A stretch of DNA of 44,998 bases from the NCBI RefSeq assembly GCF_016106015.1, contig NZ_JACADQ010000011.1:1-44998 (forward strand), written 5' to 3'. The notes under the pieces are model-generated. The model worked only from the letters and a program-made list of their open reading frames with translations, did no database searches and was not told the origin of the DNA. Shown here piece after piece: positions 23,558 through 32,197 of the stretch (positions are counted from its first letter, which is position 1; each line of letters starts with the position of its first letter). Source of the stretch: Neoroseomonas rubea. GTDB taxonomy: Bacteria > Pseudomonadota > Alphaproteobacteria > Acetobacterales > Acetobacteraceae. Position numbers and translations under genes: made by a program.

Positions 23558-24334
23558 CTACCGCCGCAACTCCATCTGGATGGGTCCCTCGCGGTCCCCG
23601 CGCGCGAACTGGTCCACCATGGCGTTGCCCGTCTCGCCTAGCGTTGCCGCGGGCCCGGTCCAGACGATGCGTCCCTTGTGCAGCATGGCCGCGTCGTCGC
23701 CGATGCGCCGCGCGCTCGCCATGTCATGCGTGATGCTGACCGCCGTCGCGCCCAGCCGCTTCACCACATCCACGATCAGCCCATCGATCACCGCGCCCAT
23801 GATGGGGTCGAGTCCCGTGGTGGGCTCGTCGAAGAAGATGATGTCGGGCTCCGCCGCGATGGCGCGCGCCAGGCCAACGCGCTTCTGCATCCCGCCCGAG
23901 AGTTCCGCCGGCGAGAGATCGCCCACCGAAGCAGCGAGCCCTACCTGTGCGAGCACCTCCGCCGCCTTGTCGCGCGCCTTGGCGCGCGTGATGCGCTTCT
24001 GCGCCAGCAGCTTGAAGCATACGTTCTCCCAGACCGGCAGGCTGTCGAACAGCGCGCCGTTCTGGAACAGCATGCCGATGCGGTCGGCCAGCGCCTCCCT
24101 CTCCCGCCGCGACATGGCGAGCACGTCCTGGCCATCGACCTCGATGCTGCCGGCGTCCGGCGTGATCAGGCCGAGGATGCACTTGATCGTCACCGACTTG
24201 CCGGAGCCCGACCCGCCCAGGATGACCATGCCGTGCCCGGCGCGGATGTCGAGGTCGACGCCGTCCAGCACCTTCTTCTCGCCAAAGGCCTTCGACAGGC
24301 CGCGCAGGCGGATCTTCGGGCGCTGCGCGGTCAT
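23558..24334 (-). CDS. mlaF: Mla-type lipid transport ABC ATPase
   Basis: The 258-residue ATPase has Walker A GGSGSGKS (40-47), signature LSGGMQKR (145-152) and Walker B IIFFDEPT (165-172), followed by TGLDPIMG. Those motifs and the GLITPD.G.I region are characteristic of the MlaF/Ttg2A group, which powers phospholipid movement between the inner and outer membranes. ATG 24334 overlaps the TGA of mlaE (ATGA), giving strict coupling. mlaD, mlaC and mlaB are not next to it, an incomplete layout compared with enteric mla operons. The gene ends one base after the hairpin element. Confidence 0.92.
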   Translation of the reverse strand: MTAQRPKIRLRGLSKAFGEKKVLDGVDLDIRAGHGMVILGGSGSGKSVTIKCILGLITPDAGSIEVDGQDVLAMSRREREALADRIGMLFQNGALFDSLPVWENVCFKLLAQKRITRAKARDKAAEVLAQVGLAASVGDLSPAELSGGMQKRVGLARAIAAEPDIIFFDEPTTGLDPIMGAVIDGLIVDVVKRLGATAVSITHDMASARRIGDDAAMLHKGRIVWTGPAATLGETGNAMVDQFARGDREGPIQMELRR

Positions 24335-25116
24335 CGGGCGAAGAACATCTCGGTCAGCACGTAGTCGAGGGCGAGGATGAGGATGGAGGCCGAGACCACC
24401 GCGGTGGTCGTCGCCGCACCCACGCCCTGCGCGCCGCCCTTGGACTGGTAGCCGCACCAGCAGCCCATCAGCGTGATGACGAAGCCGAACACCGCGGCCT
24501 TCACGAGCCCCGAGACCACGTCCATCACTTCCAGGAAATCGAACGTCGCCTTCAGGTAGCCGGCTGAGCCGAAGCCGAGCTTCGTCGTGCCGATGAGCCA
24601 CCCGCCCATCACGCCGAGGATGTCTGCGACCACCACGAGGAAGGGCAGGGCGACGACGCCGGCGAGCAGCCGGGGTGCCACCAGGTACTTCATCGGGTTG
24701 GTGGACAGCGTCGTCAGCGCATCGATCTGGTCGGTCACGCGCATGGTGCCGATCTCGGCCGCGAAGGCCGCGCCGATGCGCCCCGCCACCATCAGCCCCG
24801 CCAGGACGGGGCCGAGTTCACGCGTGATGGACAGCACCACCACGTTCGCGACCGCCCCTTCCGCGTTGAAGCGCGCGAAGCCGGTATAGGATTGCAGCGC
24901 GAGCACCATGCCGGTGAAGACCGCGGTCAGCGCGACGACGGGCAGCGAGAAATACGCGATCTCGGCCAGGTGCCGCAGGAAGAGCCGCCCGTAGAAGGGC
25001 GGCCGCAGCAGGTGGGAGACGCCCTCGAGCGCGAACAGCGCGACGGCGCCGACCGTCCGGCAGGCGCCCAGCACGGCGCGCCCGATTGCCGCGACGGGGT
25101 TCAGCAGCAGGTCCAA
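24331..25116 (-). CDS. mlaE: Mla-type lipid transport ABC permease, TTG start
   Basis: The 261-residue inner membrane protein has an N-terminal amphipathic segment and about five membrane helices. MlaE-family motifs are VFTGMVLALQSYTGFARFNA, then VVVLSITRELGPVLAGLMVA and GRIGAAFAAEIGTMRVTDQI, then DALTTLSTNPMKYLVAPRLL. It pairs with MlaF. The frame begins with TTG at 25116, just four bases after the alanine racemase stop; no in-frame ATG exists in the first part, so TTG is taken as the start. Co-transcription with alr and dnaB upstream is likely from the spacing. Confidence 0.92.
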   Translation of the reverse strand: MDLLLNPVAAIGRAVLGACRTVGAVALFALEGVSHLLRPPFYGRLFLRHLAEIAYFSLPVVALTAVFTGMVLALQSYTGFARFNAEGAVANVVVLSITRELGPVLAGLMVAGRIGAAFAAEIGTMRVTDQIDALTTLSTNPMKYLVAPRLLAGVVALPFLVVVADILGVMGGWLIGTTKLGFGSAGYLKATFDFLEVMDVVSGLVKAAVFGFVITLMGCWCGYQSKGGAQGVGAATTTAVVSASILILALDYVLTEMFFAR

Positions 25117-25120
25117 CCGC

Positions 25121-26230
25121 TCAGCCCTGCACGTAGTCGCGGGCGTAGCGCGCGCCGAGGGAGGTCAGGATCTCGTAGCCGATGGTGCCCGCCTGCGCCG
25201 CCACCTCGTCCGGCGCGCAGCCTTCGCCGCCGATCAGCGTCAGGTGTTGCCCAGGGACGATGTCCGGATGGTCGGTCACGTCGAAGGTCGTCAGGTCCAT
25301 GGACACCCGTGCCACGAGGGGGATGGGCCGGCCGCGGAAATCCGCCATGGCACGGCCCGAGAGGCTTCTCAGGTAGCCATCCGCGTAGCCCGCCGCAACC
25401 GTCGCGATCCTGGAAGGACGCGACGCGGTCCAGGAGGCGCCGTAGCCGACGCTCTCCCCGGCCGCGATCTCCCGCACCTGGAGCACGGGGGCGGCGAGCC
25501 GCACCACCTGCCGCATCGGGTTCGGCGCGCCGGGCGTCGGGTTCACGCCATAGAGCGCGCAGCCCGGCCGCGCGAGGTCGGAGGCGAAGCCGGCGCCGAG
25601 GAACATGCCCGAGGAATTGGCAAGCGACCGCCGGCAGGCCGGCAGCCCCGCGCAGGCGGCCGCGAACCGCGCAGCCTGCGTGGCGTTGAGCGGATGCTCC
25701 GGCTCATCGGCGCAGGCGAGATGCGTCATCACATAGAGCAGGTCGAGCCCTGCCAGCATCCCATGGTCGGCCGACAGCCGCGCCAGTTCCCCCGCATCGA
25801 GCCCGAGCCGGGCCATCCCCGTGTCGATGTGCAGGATTGCCCGCCGCGCCACGCCGGCCGCGCGCCCCGCCGCCGCCTGCGCCGCGACCTCGGCCAGCGA
25901 ATTGAGCACCGGCACCAGCGCCGCGTCGCCATCCGCCCCGGGCGGGAAGCCTTCCAGCACCGCGATCATCGGCCCGGGGCCGAGGATGGCGCGCAGCGCG
26001 AGCCCTTCCGTCAGGCAGGCGACGAAGAAATGCCGGCACCCCGCCACGCGCAGCGCCGGCGCCACGGCCCCGACGCCGAGGCCGTAGGCATCCGCCTTCA
26101 CCACGCCGGCGACCGCGCCGGGCGCGCCGCGGGCGGCAAGGTCGCGCCAGTTCGCGACGATCGCACCGAGGTCGACCGTCAGCAGGGGCTGCCCGTACAG
26201 CGGCGCGTCAGCCACGCTGGTGCTCGTCAT
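25121..26230 (-). CDS. alr: Alanine racemase
   Basis: The 369-residue PLP enzyme interconverts L- and D-alanine for peptidoglycan. The PLP-binding lysine is Lys45 in GVVKADAYGLG and the second catalytic base is Tyr263 in ESVGYGASW. RPGCALYGVNP and MTHLACADEPEHP are standard family motifs. ATG 26230 lies 23 bases inside the 3' end of dnaB, so a slightly later start is possible. The dnaB-alr order is common in alphaproteobacteria and supports the call. Confidence 0.95.
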   Translation of the reverse strand: MTSTSVADAPLYGQPLLTVDLGAIVANWRDLAARGAPGAVAGVVKADAYGLGVGAVAPALRVAGCRHFFVACLTEGLALRAILGPGPMIAVLEGFPPGADGDAALVPVLNSLAEVAAQAAAGRAAGVARRAILHIDTGMARLGLDAGELARLSADHGMLAGLDLLYVMTHLACADEPEHPLNATQAARFAAACAGLPACRRSLANSSGMFLGAGFASDLARPGCALYGVNPTPGAPNPMRQVVRLAAPVLQVREIAAGESVGYGASWTASRPSRIATVAAGYADGYLRSLSGRAMADFRGRPIPLVARVSMDLTTFDVTDHPDIVPGQHLTLIGGEGCAPDEVAAQAGTIGYEILTSLGARYARDYVQG

Positions 26231-27719
26231 GCACCGTGTCGAGGTCGCCGAAGCGGGTGAACTCGGCTTCGAAGAACAGCTTGATGGTGCCGGTTGGTCC
26301 GTGGCGCTGCTTGGCGACGATCAGCTCCGCCTTGTTGTGCGCCATCTCCATGTCCTTCTGCCACTTGTCGACCGCCTCGTGGAACTTGTCGGGGTTGTCG
26401 AATGCCAGTTCCTTGGGCGCGCGCTGCATCAGGTAGTAGTCGTCGCGATAGACGAACATGACGACGTCCGCGTCCTGCTCGATCGAGCCCGATTCACGCA
26501 GGTCCGACAGCTGCGGCCGCTTGTCCTCCCGGCTTTCGACCGCGCGCGAGAGCTGGGACAGCGCGATGACGGGCACCGACAATTCCTTCGCGATCGCCTT
26601 CAGCCCCTGGGTGATCATCGAGATTTCAAGCACGCGGTTCTCGGGCCGCGTGCCGGCCGCCGGGCGCATCAGCTGCAGGTAGTCGACGATGACGAGGTTG
26701 AGCCCGCGCGTGCGCTTCAGCCGCCGGCAGCGCGTCCGCAGCGCGGAGATGGTGATGGCCGGCGTGTCGTCGATGAAGATCGGCACCGCGGCCATCTCGC
26801 GGCTGACTTCCACGAAGCGGTCGAAGTCGCGCTGGCCGATCTCGCCGCGGCGGATGCGGTCGCCGGAGATGCGCGCTTCCTCCGACAGCAGTCGCGTCGC
26901 CAGCTGGTCGGCGCTCATTTCCAGCGAGAAGATCGCCACGCCGCCGCGCGGGACGGCGTTCGGGTCCTTCTCCCGCGCCTCCCGCAGGATGGATTTCGCC
27001 GCCCCGAAGCCGATCTTGGTGGCGAGCGCGGTCTTGCCCATGCCCGGCCGCCCCGCGACGATCAGCAGGTCGGACGGATGCAGCCCGCCCATCTTGGCAT
27101 CGAGGTCGCGCAGGCCTGTCGAGAGACCCGAGACGCCGCCCGGCGTCGAGAAGGCGCGCGCGGCGTGCTCGACCGCGATGGTCAGCGCGCGGTCGAAGGT
27201 GATGGGGCCGCCTTCGCCCGCGACGCCATCCTTCGAAAGGTCGAACAGCGCCTGTTCGGCCGCTTCCACCTGCTGCCCGGCATCGAGTTCGGCATCGGCG
27301 CCGAAGGCGCGGTTGACCACCACCTCGCCGAGGTCGATCAGCTGCCGCCGCAGCCAGGCATCGTGGATGACGCGGCCGTATTCGCCGGCATTGATGATGC
27401 CGACCATGGCCGAGAGCAGCTGCGCGAGATAGGCAGGCCCGCCCACTTCCTCGAGCAGGCCGGAATGCTCGAATTCCGCGCGCAGCGTGACGACATCGGC
27501 AAGCTGCCCCGCTTCGACGCGCCGCTGGATCGCCTGGAAGATGCGGCCATGGATCGGGTCGGCGAAATGCTCGGGGGCGAGGAATTCCGAGACGCGCTCA
27601 TAGGCCTTGTTGTTGGCCAGCAGCGCGCCGAGCAGCGCCTGTTCCGCCGCCAGGTTCGATGGCGGCAGGCGTTGCGAGAGGCCGAGGATGGACCCGCCCG
27701 CGGGATCGATGTCGTTCAT
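26208..27719 (-). CDS. dnaB: Replicative DNA helicase DnaB
   Basis: The 503-residue hexameric 5'-3' helicase of the replication fork has an N-terminal primase-interacting helical domain to about residue 165 (SNLAAEQALLGALLANNKAY). A RecA-like C-terminal domain follows with Walker A GRPGMGKT at 223-230. The Walker B region is LNLVIVDYLQLM and the late motif is DLRESGSIEQDADVVMFVYR. It is chromosomal-type and full length. Its 3' end overlaps alr. Confidence 0.97.
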   Translation of the reverse strand: MNDIDPAGGSILGLSQRLPPSNLAAEQALLGALLANNKAYERVSEFLAPEHFADPIHGRIFQAIQRRVEAGQLADVVTLRAEFEHSGLLEEVGGPAYLAQLLSAMVGIINAGEYGRVIHDAWLRRQLIDLGEVVVNRAFGADAELDAGQQVEAAEQALFDLSKDGVAGEGGPITFDRALTIAVEHAARAFSTPGGVSGLSTGLRDLDAKMGGLHPSDLLIVAGRPGMGKTALATKIGFGAAKSILREAREKDPNAVPRGGVAIFSLEMSADQLATRLLSEEARISGDRIRRGEIGQRDFDRFVEVSREMAAVPIFIDDTPAITISALRTRCRRLKRTRGLNLVIVDYLQLMRPAAGTRPENRVLEISMITQGLKAIAKELSVPVIALSQLSRAVESREDKRPQLSDLRESGSIEQDADVVMFVYRDDYYLMQRAPKELAFDNPDKFHEAVDKWQKDMEMAHNKAELIVAKQRHGPTGTIKLFFEAEFTRFGDLDTVHDEHQRG

Positions 27720-27811
27720 GGAGGCACCATAGCCCGCCCGCGCGAGTCACGCCCCCTGTGGATCGGGTGGATAAGGGGGATGGCGCGGGACCGGCGCCCC
27801 CGGCCGTGCCG

Positions 27812-29017
27812 TCAGGCCGCCGCGTGCGCCGCCCGGTGCATGTAGTCCCGCGTCAGCGGCACCGCATCCTGCCGCCGCGCCAGCTGCGCCTGCCAGACCA
27901 TGTGGCCCATGTGGCGGAACGAGAGCTCCGCGCCGGCCAGGTAGAATTCGAACATGCGGCAGAAGCGTTCATCCGTCAGTGCCGCGATCGCGTCCCGGTT
28001 GCCGGCGAAGCGCGCGCGCCAATGGGTGATCGTCTCGGCGTAGTGCTGGCGCAGCACCTCGAGGTCCGTCAGCCACAGCCCGGCCTTCTCGATCGCCGGC
28101 AGCACCTCCGACAGCGCCGGCGAATAGCCGCCGGGGAAGATGTACTTCGCGAGCCACGGGTTGGTGCTGCCCGGCCCGTCGGAGCGACCGATGGCATGGA
28201 CCAGCGCGACCCCGTCCTCCCGCAGCGCGCCGCGGATGGTCGCGAAGAAGCGGCGGTAATGGTCGATGCCGACATGCTCGAACATGCCGATGGAGACCAC
28301 GCGGTCCATCGGCCGCGTCCAGGCGCGGTAGTCCATCAGCTCGAAGGTCACGCGGTCGGCGAGGCCCGCTTCCTCCGCCCGCTGGCGCGCGACGGCGAGC
28401 TGCTCTTCGGACAGGGTGATGCCGGTGACGCGCGCCCCGTGGTCGCGCGCCAGCGTGAGCGCGAGCCCGCCCCAGCCGCAGCCGATGTCGAGCACCTCGA
28501 GCCCCGGCCGGTCGAGCAGCAGCTTCGCCGCGACGTGGCGCTTCTTGGCGGCCTGCGCCTCCTCCAGGCTCTCCCGCCCGGTCGGGAAGTAGGCGCAGGA
28601 ATACTGCCGGTCCCGGTCGAGAAACAGGGCGTAGAGCCGCCCGTTCAGGTCGTAGTGGTGCGCCACGTTGCGCCGCGCGCGACCGGCCGGGTTCAGCTGG
28701 TCGATCCGGCGGCGCAGCAGGCGCACCCATTCCATCAGGCGTTCGGCCGGATGGGTTCCGCCGGCCATCATGTTGTGCACGAGAAGGTCGAGCAGGGCGA
28801 AGAGCCCGCAGCCTTCGGGCCGGATCTCGTCCGCCATGTATCCCTCGCCGAGGGCCAGGGCCGGATTGAAGGTGAGGCCACGGAGCGCGCGGCGCGTGGC
28901 GATGTGCATTCCGGCGCGGGGTTCGCCGCTGCCGAAGATGCGCGTCTGCCCGTCCGGATACCGGACGGTGAGCGTGCCGTGGCGGATCAGCCGCCCGAAG
29001 GCGCGGTCGAGGAGCAT
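27812..29017 (-). CDS. cfa: Cyclopropane-fatty-acyl-phospholipid synthase
   Basis: The enzyme transfers a methylene from S-adenosylmethionine to unsaturated acyl chains in membrane phospholipids. It has 401 residues from ATG 29017, chosen over ATG 29047 because GGGAGG precedes it at the right distance. The SAM-binding motif LDIGCGWGGL starts at about residue 176. Family motifs YSCAYFPTG, VGIDHYRRFF and FPGGYSPALSE are present, and the C-terminus has FCRMFEFYLAGAELSFRHM. The gene lies between rplI and dnaB, a place often occupied by other genes, and is separated from rplI by a terminator-like hairpin. Confidence 0.93.
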   Translation of the reverse strand: MLLDRAFGRLIRHGTLTVRYPDGQTRIFGSGEPRAGMHIATRRALRGLTFNPALALGEGYMADEIRPEGCGLFALLDLLVHNMMAGGTHPAERLMEWVRLLRRRIDQLNPAGRARRNVAHHYDLNGRLYALFLDRDRQYSCAYFPTGRESLEEAQAAKKRHVAAKLLLDRPGLEVLDIGCGWGGLALTLARDHGARVTGITLSEEQLAVARQRAEEAGLADRVTFELMDYRAWTRPMDRVVSIGMFEHVGIDHYRRFFATIRGALREDGVALVHAIGRSDGPGSTNPWLAKYIFPGGYSPALSEVLPAIEKAGLWLTDLEVLRQHYAETITHWRARFAGNRDAIAALTDERFCRMFEFYLAGAELSFRHMGHMVWQAQLARRQDAVPLTRDYMHRAAHAAA

Positions 29018-29072
29018 GCGAGCCTCCCGGTCCTGCCGGGAAAGCATCGCAAATCACGTATGTAGAAGGGAA

Positions 29073-29105
29073 GGGGAATGTCCCGCGCTGGGCGGGTCAT
29101 TCCCC
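29073..29105 (-). terminator. Hairpin terminator after rplI
   Basis: A perfect 8-bp stem GGGGAATG/CATTCCCC encloses an inner CCCGC/GCGGG stem. On the minus strand it begins 8 bases after the rplI stop and is followed by a pyrimidine-rich TTCCCTTCT tract. It separates the ribosomal protein operon from cfa. Confidence 0.7.
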
Positions 29106-29112
29106 ATCCGGA

Positions 29113-29682
29113 TCAGCGATCCGCGTCGGCCTGGCCGGCGGCGAGTTCGGCGGCGAGTTCGGCCTCGAGGCTCGCCTCCTCGGCTTCCGCCTCGGCTTCC
29201 ACGCGCTCGCCGCGGGCCTGCTTCTCGGCTTCCTCGGGCGACCGGGCGACGTTCACGCGCACCGGGATGGCGACCTCCGGGTGCAGCGCCACGCTCACCG
29301 TGGACACGCCGACCGTCTTGATCGCCGTGCCCAGCAGCACCTGGTCGCGTGCGACGGTCAGGCCGGCCGCCGAGCAGGCTTCCGCGATGTCGCGGGAGGA
29401 GACGGAGCCGTAGAGGCTGCCGCTCTCGCCCGCCTGGCGGATGATGGTCACGGTCAGGCCGGCGACGCGCTCGCCGACGCGCTCGGCTTCCTCGCGGCGC
29501 TTGATGTTCTGCGCCTCGAGCTGCGCCCGCTCGCGTTCGAAGCGCGCGAGGTTGTCCTTGCTCGCGCGGATCGCCTTGCCCGAGGGGATCAGGTGGTTGC
29601 GCGCATAGCCCGGGCGCACCTTCACCAGGTCGCCCATCTGGCCGAGCTTGTCGACGCGCTGCATCAGGATGAGTTCGATCAT
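29113..29682 (-). CDS. rplI: 50S ribosomal protein L9
   Basis: The 189-residue protein has an N-terminal rRNA-binding domain ([37 protein letters not shown]). A long connecting helix ([20 protein letters not shown]) joins it to the C-terminal domain ([33 protein letters not shown]). An acidic Ala/Glu-rich tail of about 35 residues makes it longer than E. coli L9 (149). ATG 29682 has a GGAGG site and overlaps the TGA of the DUF2232 gene (ATGA), so the two are coupled. Confidence 0.97.
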   Translation of the reverse strand: MIELILMQRVDKLGQMGDLVKVRPGYARNHLIPSGKAIRASKDNLARFERERAQLEAQNIKRREEAERVGERVAGLTVTIIRQAGESGSLYGSVSSRDIAEACSAAGLTVARDQVLLGTAIKTVGVSTVSVALHPEVAIPVRVNVARSPEEAEKQARGERVEAEAEAEEASLEAELAAELAAGQADADR

Positions 29683-30584
29683 GTCGTGCCTCCGGGCGGG
29701 CTCGTGCGCCGCCCCCATTGCTCGTAGAAACCGAAGGCCGTCACCGCGATCGCGGCCGGCACGCTGAGGATGACAAGCCCGGTGTAGAACACGCCGAGCA
29801 TGAAGGCGCGGCCCGGGCGGCCGGCCGAACGGCGATGCACCGCGGCGATGCCCTGCAGGAAGACCGGCAGGAGCAGCACCAGCAGGATCGAGAGCGACAC
29901 CGCGTCGCCTTCCCCGCCCACCAGCAGCCAGGCGAGCGCGGCCGCGCCCGTCAGCGGCGGGTACCAGCCGGGAAGGCGCACCTCGCTCCATCGCGGCGTC
30001 GGCGCCAGGGCGAGGCCCCAGCGCGTCAGCGCGGATTGCGCCGCCGAGCCGTTGACCGAGAGCGAGACCGCCGCCCAGAAGCCCATCGCCGCGGCCATGA
30101 CGCGCGCGAGGTCGCCGACCGGCAGCGCCGAGGCGTTGCCGCCCATGCGCTGCACGCCCTGCGCGACCGCCTGCCGCAGCACGCCGTCGAGCCCGCCCGG
30201 CGCGCCGGAGAAGCCCACGGCCGCGCCAAGGATGACGACCGCCGGCCAGAGGCCGAGGATCGCGAGCGGCAGCCCGGGCTCGATCCGCCCGCCGCGGAAG
30301 CCGGTGACGACGATCAGCACCGTCGGCACCGCGAAGGCGGCCAGGAAGACCAGCATGGGCAGGCTGCCCGCGACGGCGGCATGGATCACCGCGGCAATCC
30401 CCGCCGCCCCCGCCACCGCCCCGGGGCCGAAGCCCAGGCCGGCGGCGAACAGCGGCAGCGGCGTCAGCCAAAAGGCGGCGAAGCCGAGCGGCAGGCCGCG
30501 CATCGCCCACAGCGACAGCACGGCGGCCATGAGGCCCCCCGCCATCGCCGCGAGCCATCGCGGATTGCCGAACACGCCCTGCAT
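29679..30584 (-). CDS. DUF2232 polytopic membrane protein
   Basis: The 301-residue protein has about eight membrane helices ([80 protein letters not shown]). Its position between rpsR and rplI is the classic place of DUF2232 in alphaproteobacteria and its length fits. The start at ATG 30584 follows only a weak ribosome site, 19 bases after rpsR, so it probably depends on upstream translation. Its stop overlaps the rplI start. The function of the family is not established. Confidence 0.85.
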   Translation of the reverse strand: MQGVFGNPRWLAAMAGGLMAAVLSLWAMRGLPLGFAAFWLTPLPLFAAGLGFGPGAVAGAAGIAAVIHAAVAGSLPMLVFLAAFAVPTVLIVVTGFRGGRIEPGLPLAILGLWPAVVILGAAVGFSGAPGGLDGVLRQAVAQGVQRMGGNASALPVGDLARVMAAAMGFWAAVSLSVNGSAAQSALTRWGLALAPTPRWSEVRLPGWYPPLTGAAALAWLLVGGEGDAVSLSILLVLLLPVFLQGIAAVHRRSAGRPGRAFMLGVFYTGLVILSVPAAIAVTAFGFYEQWGRRTSPPGGTT

Positions 30585-30603
30585 CGCCGCCGCCCCGCGG
30601 TCC

Positions 30604-30882
30604 TCAGTCGTTGATGACGTAGGGCAGCAGCGCCAGGAAGCGGGCGCGCTTGATGGCCTGGGCCAGTTCGCGCTGCTTCTTGCCGGACACGGCCGTGATG
30701 CGGGACGGCACGATCTTCCCGCGCTCCGACAGGAAGCGGGAGAGAAGGCGGACATCCTTGTAGTCGATCTTCGGCGCCTGCGGCCCGGAGAAGGGGCAGG
30801 ACTTCTTGCGCCGGTAGAAGGGGCGGCGTGCGCCCACGGCGGGGCGGCGGGCGGCGGGCGTCAGGTCGGTGCTGTCGGACAT
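30604..30882 (-). CDS. rpsR: 30S ribosomal protein S18
   Basis: The 92-residue protein contains the S18 core: [15 protein letters not shown], then [20 protein letters not shown] and [20 protein letters not shown]. It ends [13 protein letters not shown]. It binds next to S6 on the small-subunit platform, and its gene lies 6 bases after rpsF. The short N-terminal extension is normal for alphaproteobacteria. A GGAG ribosome site precedes ATG 30882. Confidence 0.97.
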   Translation of the reverse strand: MSDSTDLTPAARRPAVGARRPFYRRKKSCPFSGPQAPKIDYKDVRLLSRFLSERGKIVPSRITAVSGKKQRELAQAIKRARFLALLPYVIND

Positions 30883-30888
30883 GCTGGC

Positions 30889-31362
30889 TTACTCCTCGAT
30901 CCCGCCGGGGCCATCCATATCGTCGCGCGGACGGGCGCGGAATTCCTCGCGGTCGTCGCCACGTTCACGGCCGCGGCCGGACCCGAAGCGGCCGGCCGGG
31001 CGCGGGCCGCGGAAGCCGCGGTCGCGGTCACGGTCGTCGGCGCGCTTCGCCAGCACGGCGGACGGCGCCTCGTCGATCGCCTCGACGCGGACGGTCAGGG
31101 TGCGCAGCACGTCCTCGTTCAGGCCGAGCTGGCGCTCGACCTCGGGCAGCGCGGTGCCGGGCGCCTCGATGCCGAGGAGCATGTAGTGCCCCTTGCGGTT
31201 CTTCTTGATCTTGTAGGCGAGGCCGCGCAGGCCCCAGTACTCGCGCTTCTTCACCTCGCCACCGCCTTCGGCGATGAGGGTCGCGACCTGCTCGGCGATT
31301 GCCTCGACCTGCTGCTGGGTGACGTCGTTGCGCGCGATGAACACGCATTCGTAGAGCGGCAT
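30889..31362 (-). CDS. rpsF: 30S ribosomal protein S6
   Basis: The 157-residue protein opens with MPLYECVFIARNDVTQQQVE and carries the core GGGEVKKREYWGLRGLAYKI followed by KKNRKGHYMLLGIEAP. The C-terminal third is a disordered Arg/Gly/Asp-rich extension (such as ERGDDREEFRARPRDDMDG), longer than in E. coli S6. It is the first gene of the rpsF-rpsR-DUF2232-rplI operon, and its promoter must lie in the gap from 31363 upstream. ATG 31362 follows GGAGATCAC. Confidence 0.97.
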   Translation of the reverse strand: MPLYECVFIARNDVTQQQVEAIAEQVATLIAEGGGEVKKREYWGLRGLAYKIKKNRKGHYMLLGIEAPGTALPEVERQLGLNEDVLRTLTVRVEAIDEAPSAVLAKRADDRDRDRGFRGPRPAGRFGSGRGRERGDDREEFRARPRDDMDGPGGIEE

Positions 31363-31564
31363 GTGATCTCCCTATGGCTGGCTCAGCCCTGGCCCCGGGA
31401 CGGGGCGCGCAAACGGGCATAGCCGGGCGCTTGCCTCGCGCCCGGCAGGGGAGGGCGGCGTAAAGCACGCGGCGGGGTGCGGCGCAAGGGCCATGGCTCG
31501 GGCGGGTGCAACGCGGTCCGACCGGGTGGCGCTTCACCGCTGCGCCGCCGGTTCGGGATCTACC

Positions 31565-31634
31565 GCGGCGTTGCGGCGGGTGCCTTCAGCGCGGCGTTGC
31601 CGCGGGTGAACTCAGCGCGGCGCTGCCGCGACGC
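31565..31634. repeat. 26-bp tandem repeat, about 2.7 units
   Basis: Unit 1 (31565-31590) and unit 2 (31591-31616) both begin GCGGCGTTGC and end TCAGC and differ at 4 of 26 positions. A partial third unit (31617-31634) follows. The third unit encodes the last residues of the lipoprotein gene on the minus strand (VAAAPR and stop). The repeats therefore look like slippage copies of that gene's 3' end. Confidence 0.6.
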
Positions 31635-32022
31635 GCTGCATACTCCATTCGCGCGGACAGGTTGGATGAATGTACTGCCCCGTGAAGCTGTCGCCGGCGA
31701 AGCGGCCACGGAACGTCCTGTTGCCGCTCTGCATTTGCAGCGTGCCGTCCGCCCCCACCGTGCCGGAGAAGACCGTGTTCGTGCGGATCTCGTAATCGAG
31801 CCGCGCGGTCCCGCCGCGCACTTCCATGGTGCGGGTGAGTTCGGGAGCGCCGCAATTGAAGGAACTACCCGGGTTCAGGCGGCCCGAGCCGCGCCAGGTG
31901 CCATCGAAGTTGCTGGGCGCGGCAGCCTGCGCGGCGGGTGCCGACCCGTCGCCTGGCCCGCCGGCGCAGCCGGAAAGCAAAAGACCGAGCGCCAGTATCA
32001 CCCGACAATGCTGCGCCGTCAT
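31612..32022 (-). CDS. Small outer-membrane-type lipoprotein, unknown function
   Basis: The 136-residue protein has a lipoprotein signal: ILALGLLLSGCAGG, where the Cys at about residue 19 would be acylated. An Ala/Pro linker is followed by a beta-rich domain (FDGTWRGSGRLNPGSSFNC, TMEVRGGTARLDYEIR, GTVGADGTLQMQSGNRTFRG, DSFTGQYIHPTCPREW) with two further cysteines that may pair. ATG 32022 is fixed by GGGAGGG. The gene diverges from a Bug receptor gene. No named family is recognised. Confidence 0.75.
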   Translation of the reverse strand: MTAQHCRVILALGLLLSGCAGGPGDGSAPAAQAAAPSNFDGTWRGSGRLNPGSSFNCGAPELTRTMEVRGGTARLDYEIRTNTVFSGTVGADGTLQMQSGNRTFRGRFAGDSFTGQYIHPTCPREWSMQRVAAAPR

Positions 32023-32197
32023 GGATCCCTCCCTTGCGACGAACAGTCCGCTCGCGAACCAGACCATGAATCTTTCCCTGGATACAGTATCGATCGGCCG
32101 GCCCATGCCATGTCGCGCGGCCGCAACCGCCCCGCCCTGATGCGCCGGTTCCGGCTTCATGCTGAACTCCACCCGTAATCCGTCGCAGAGGCCTGCC

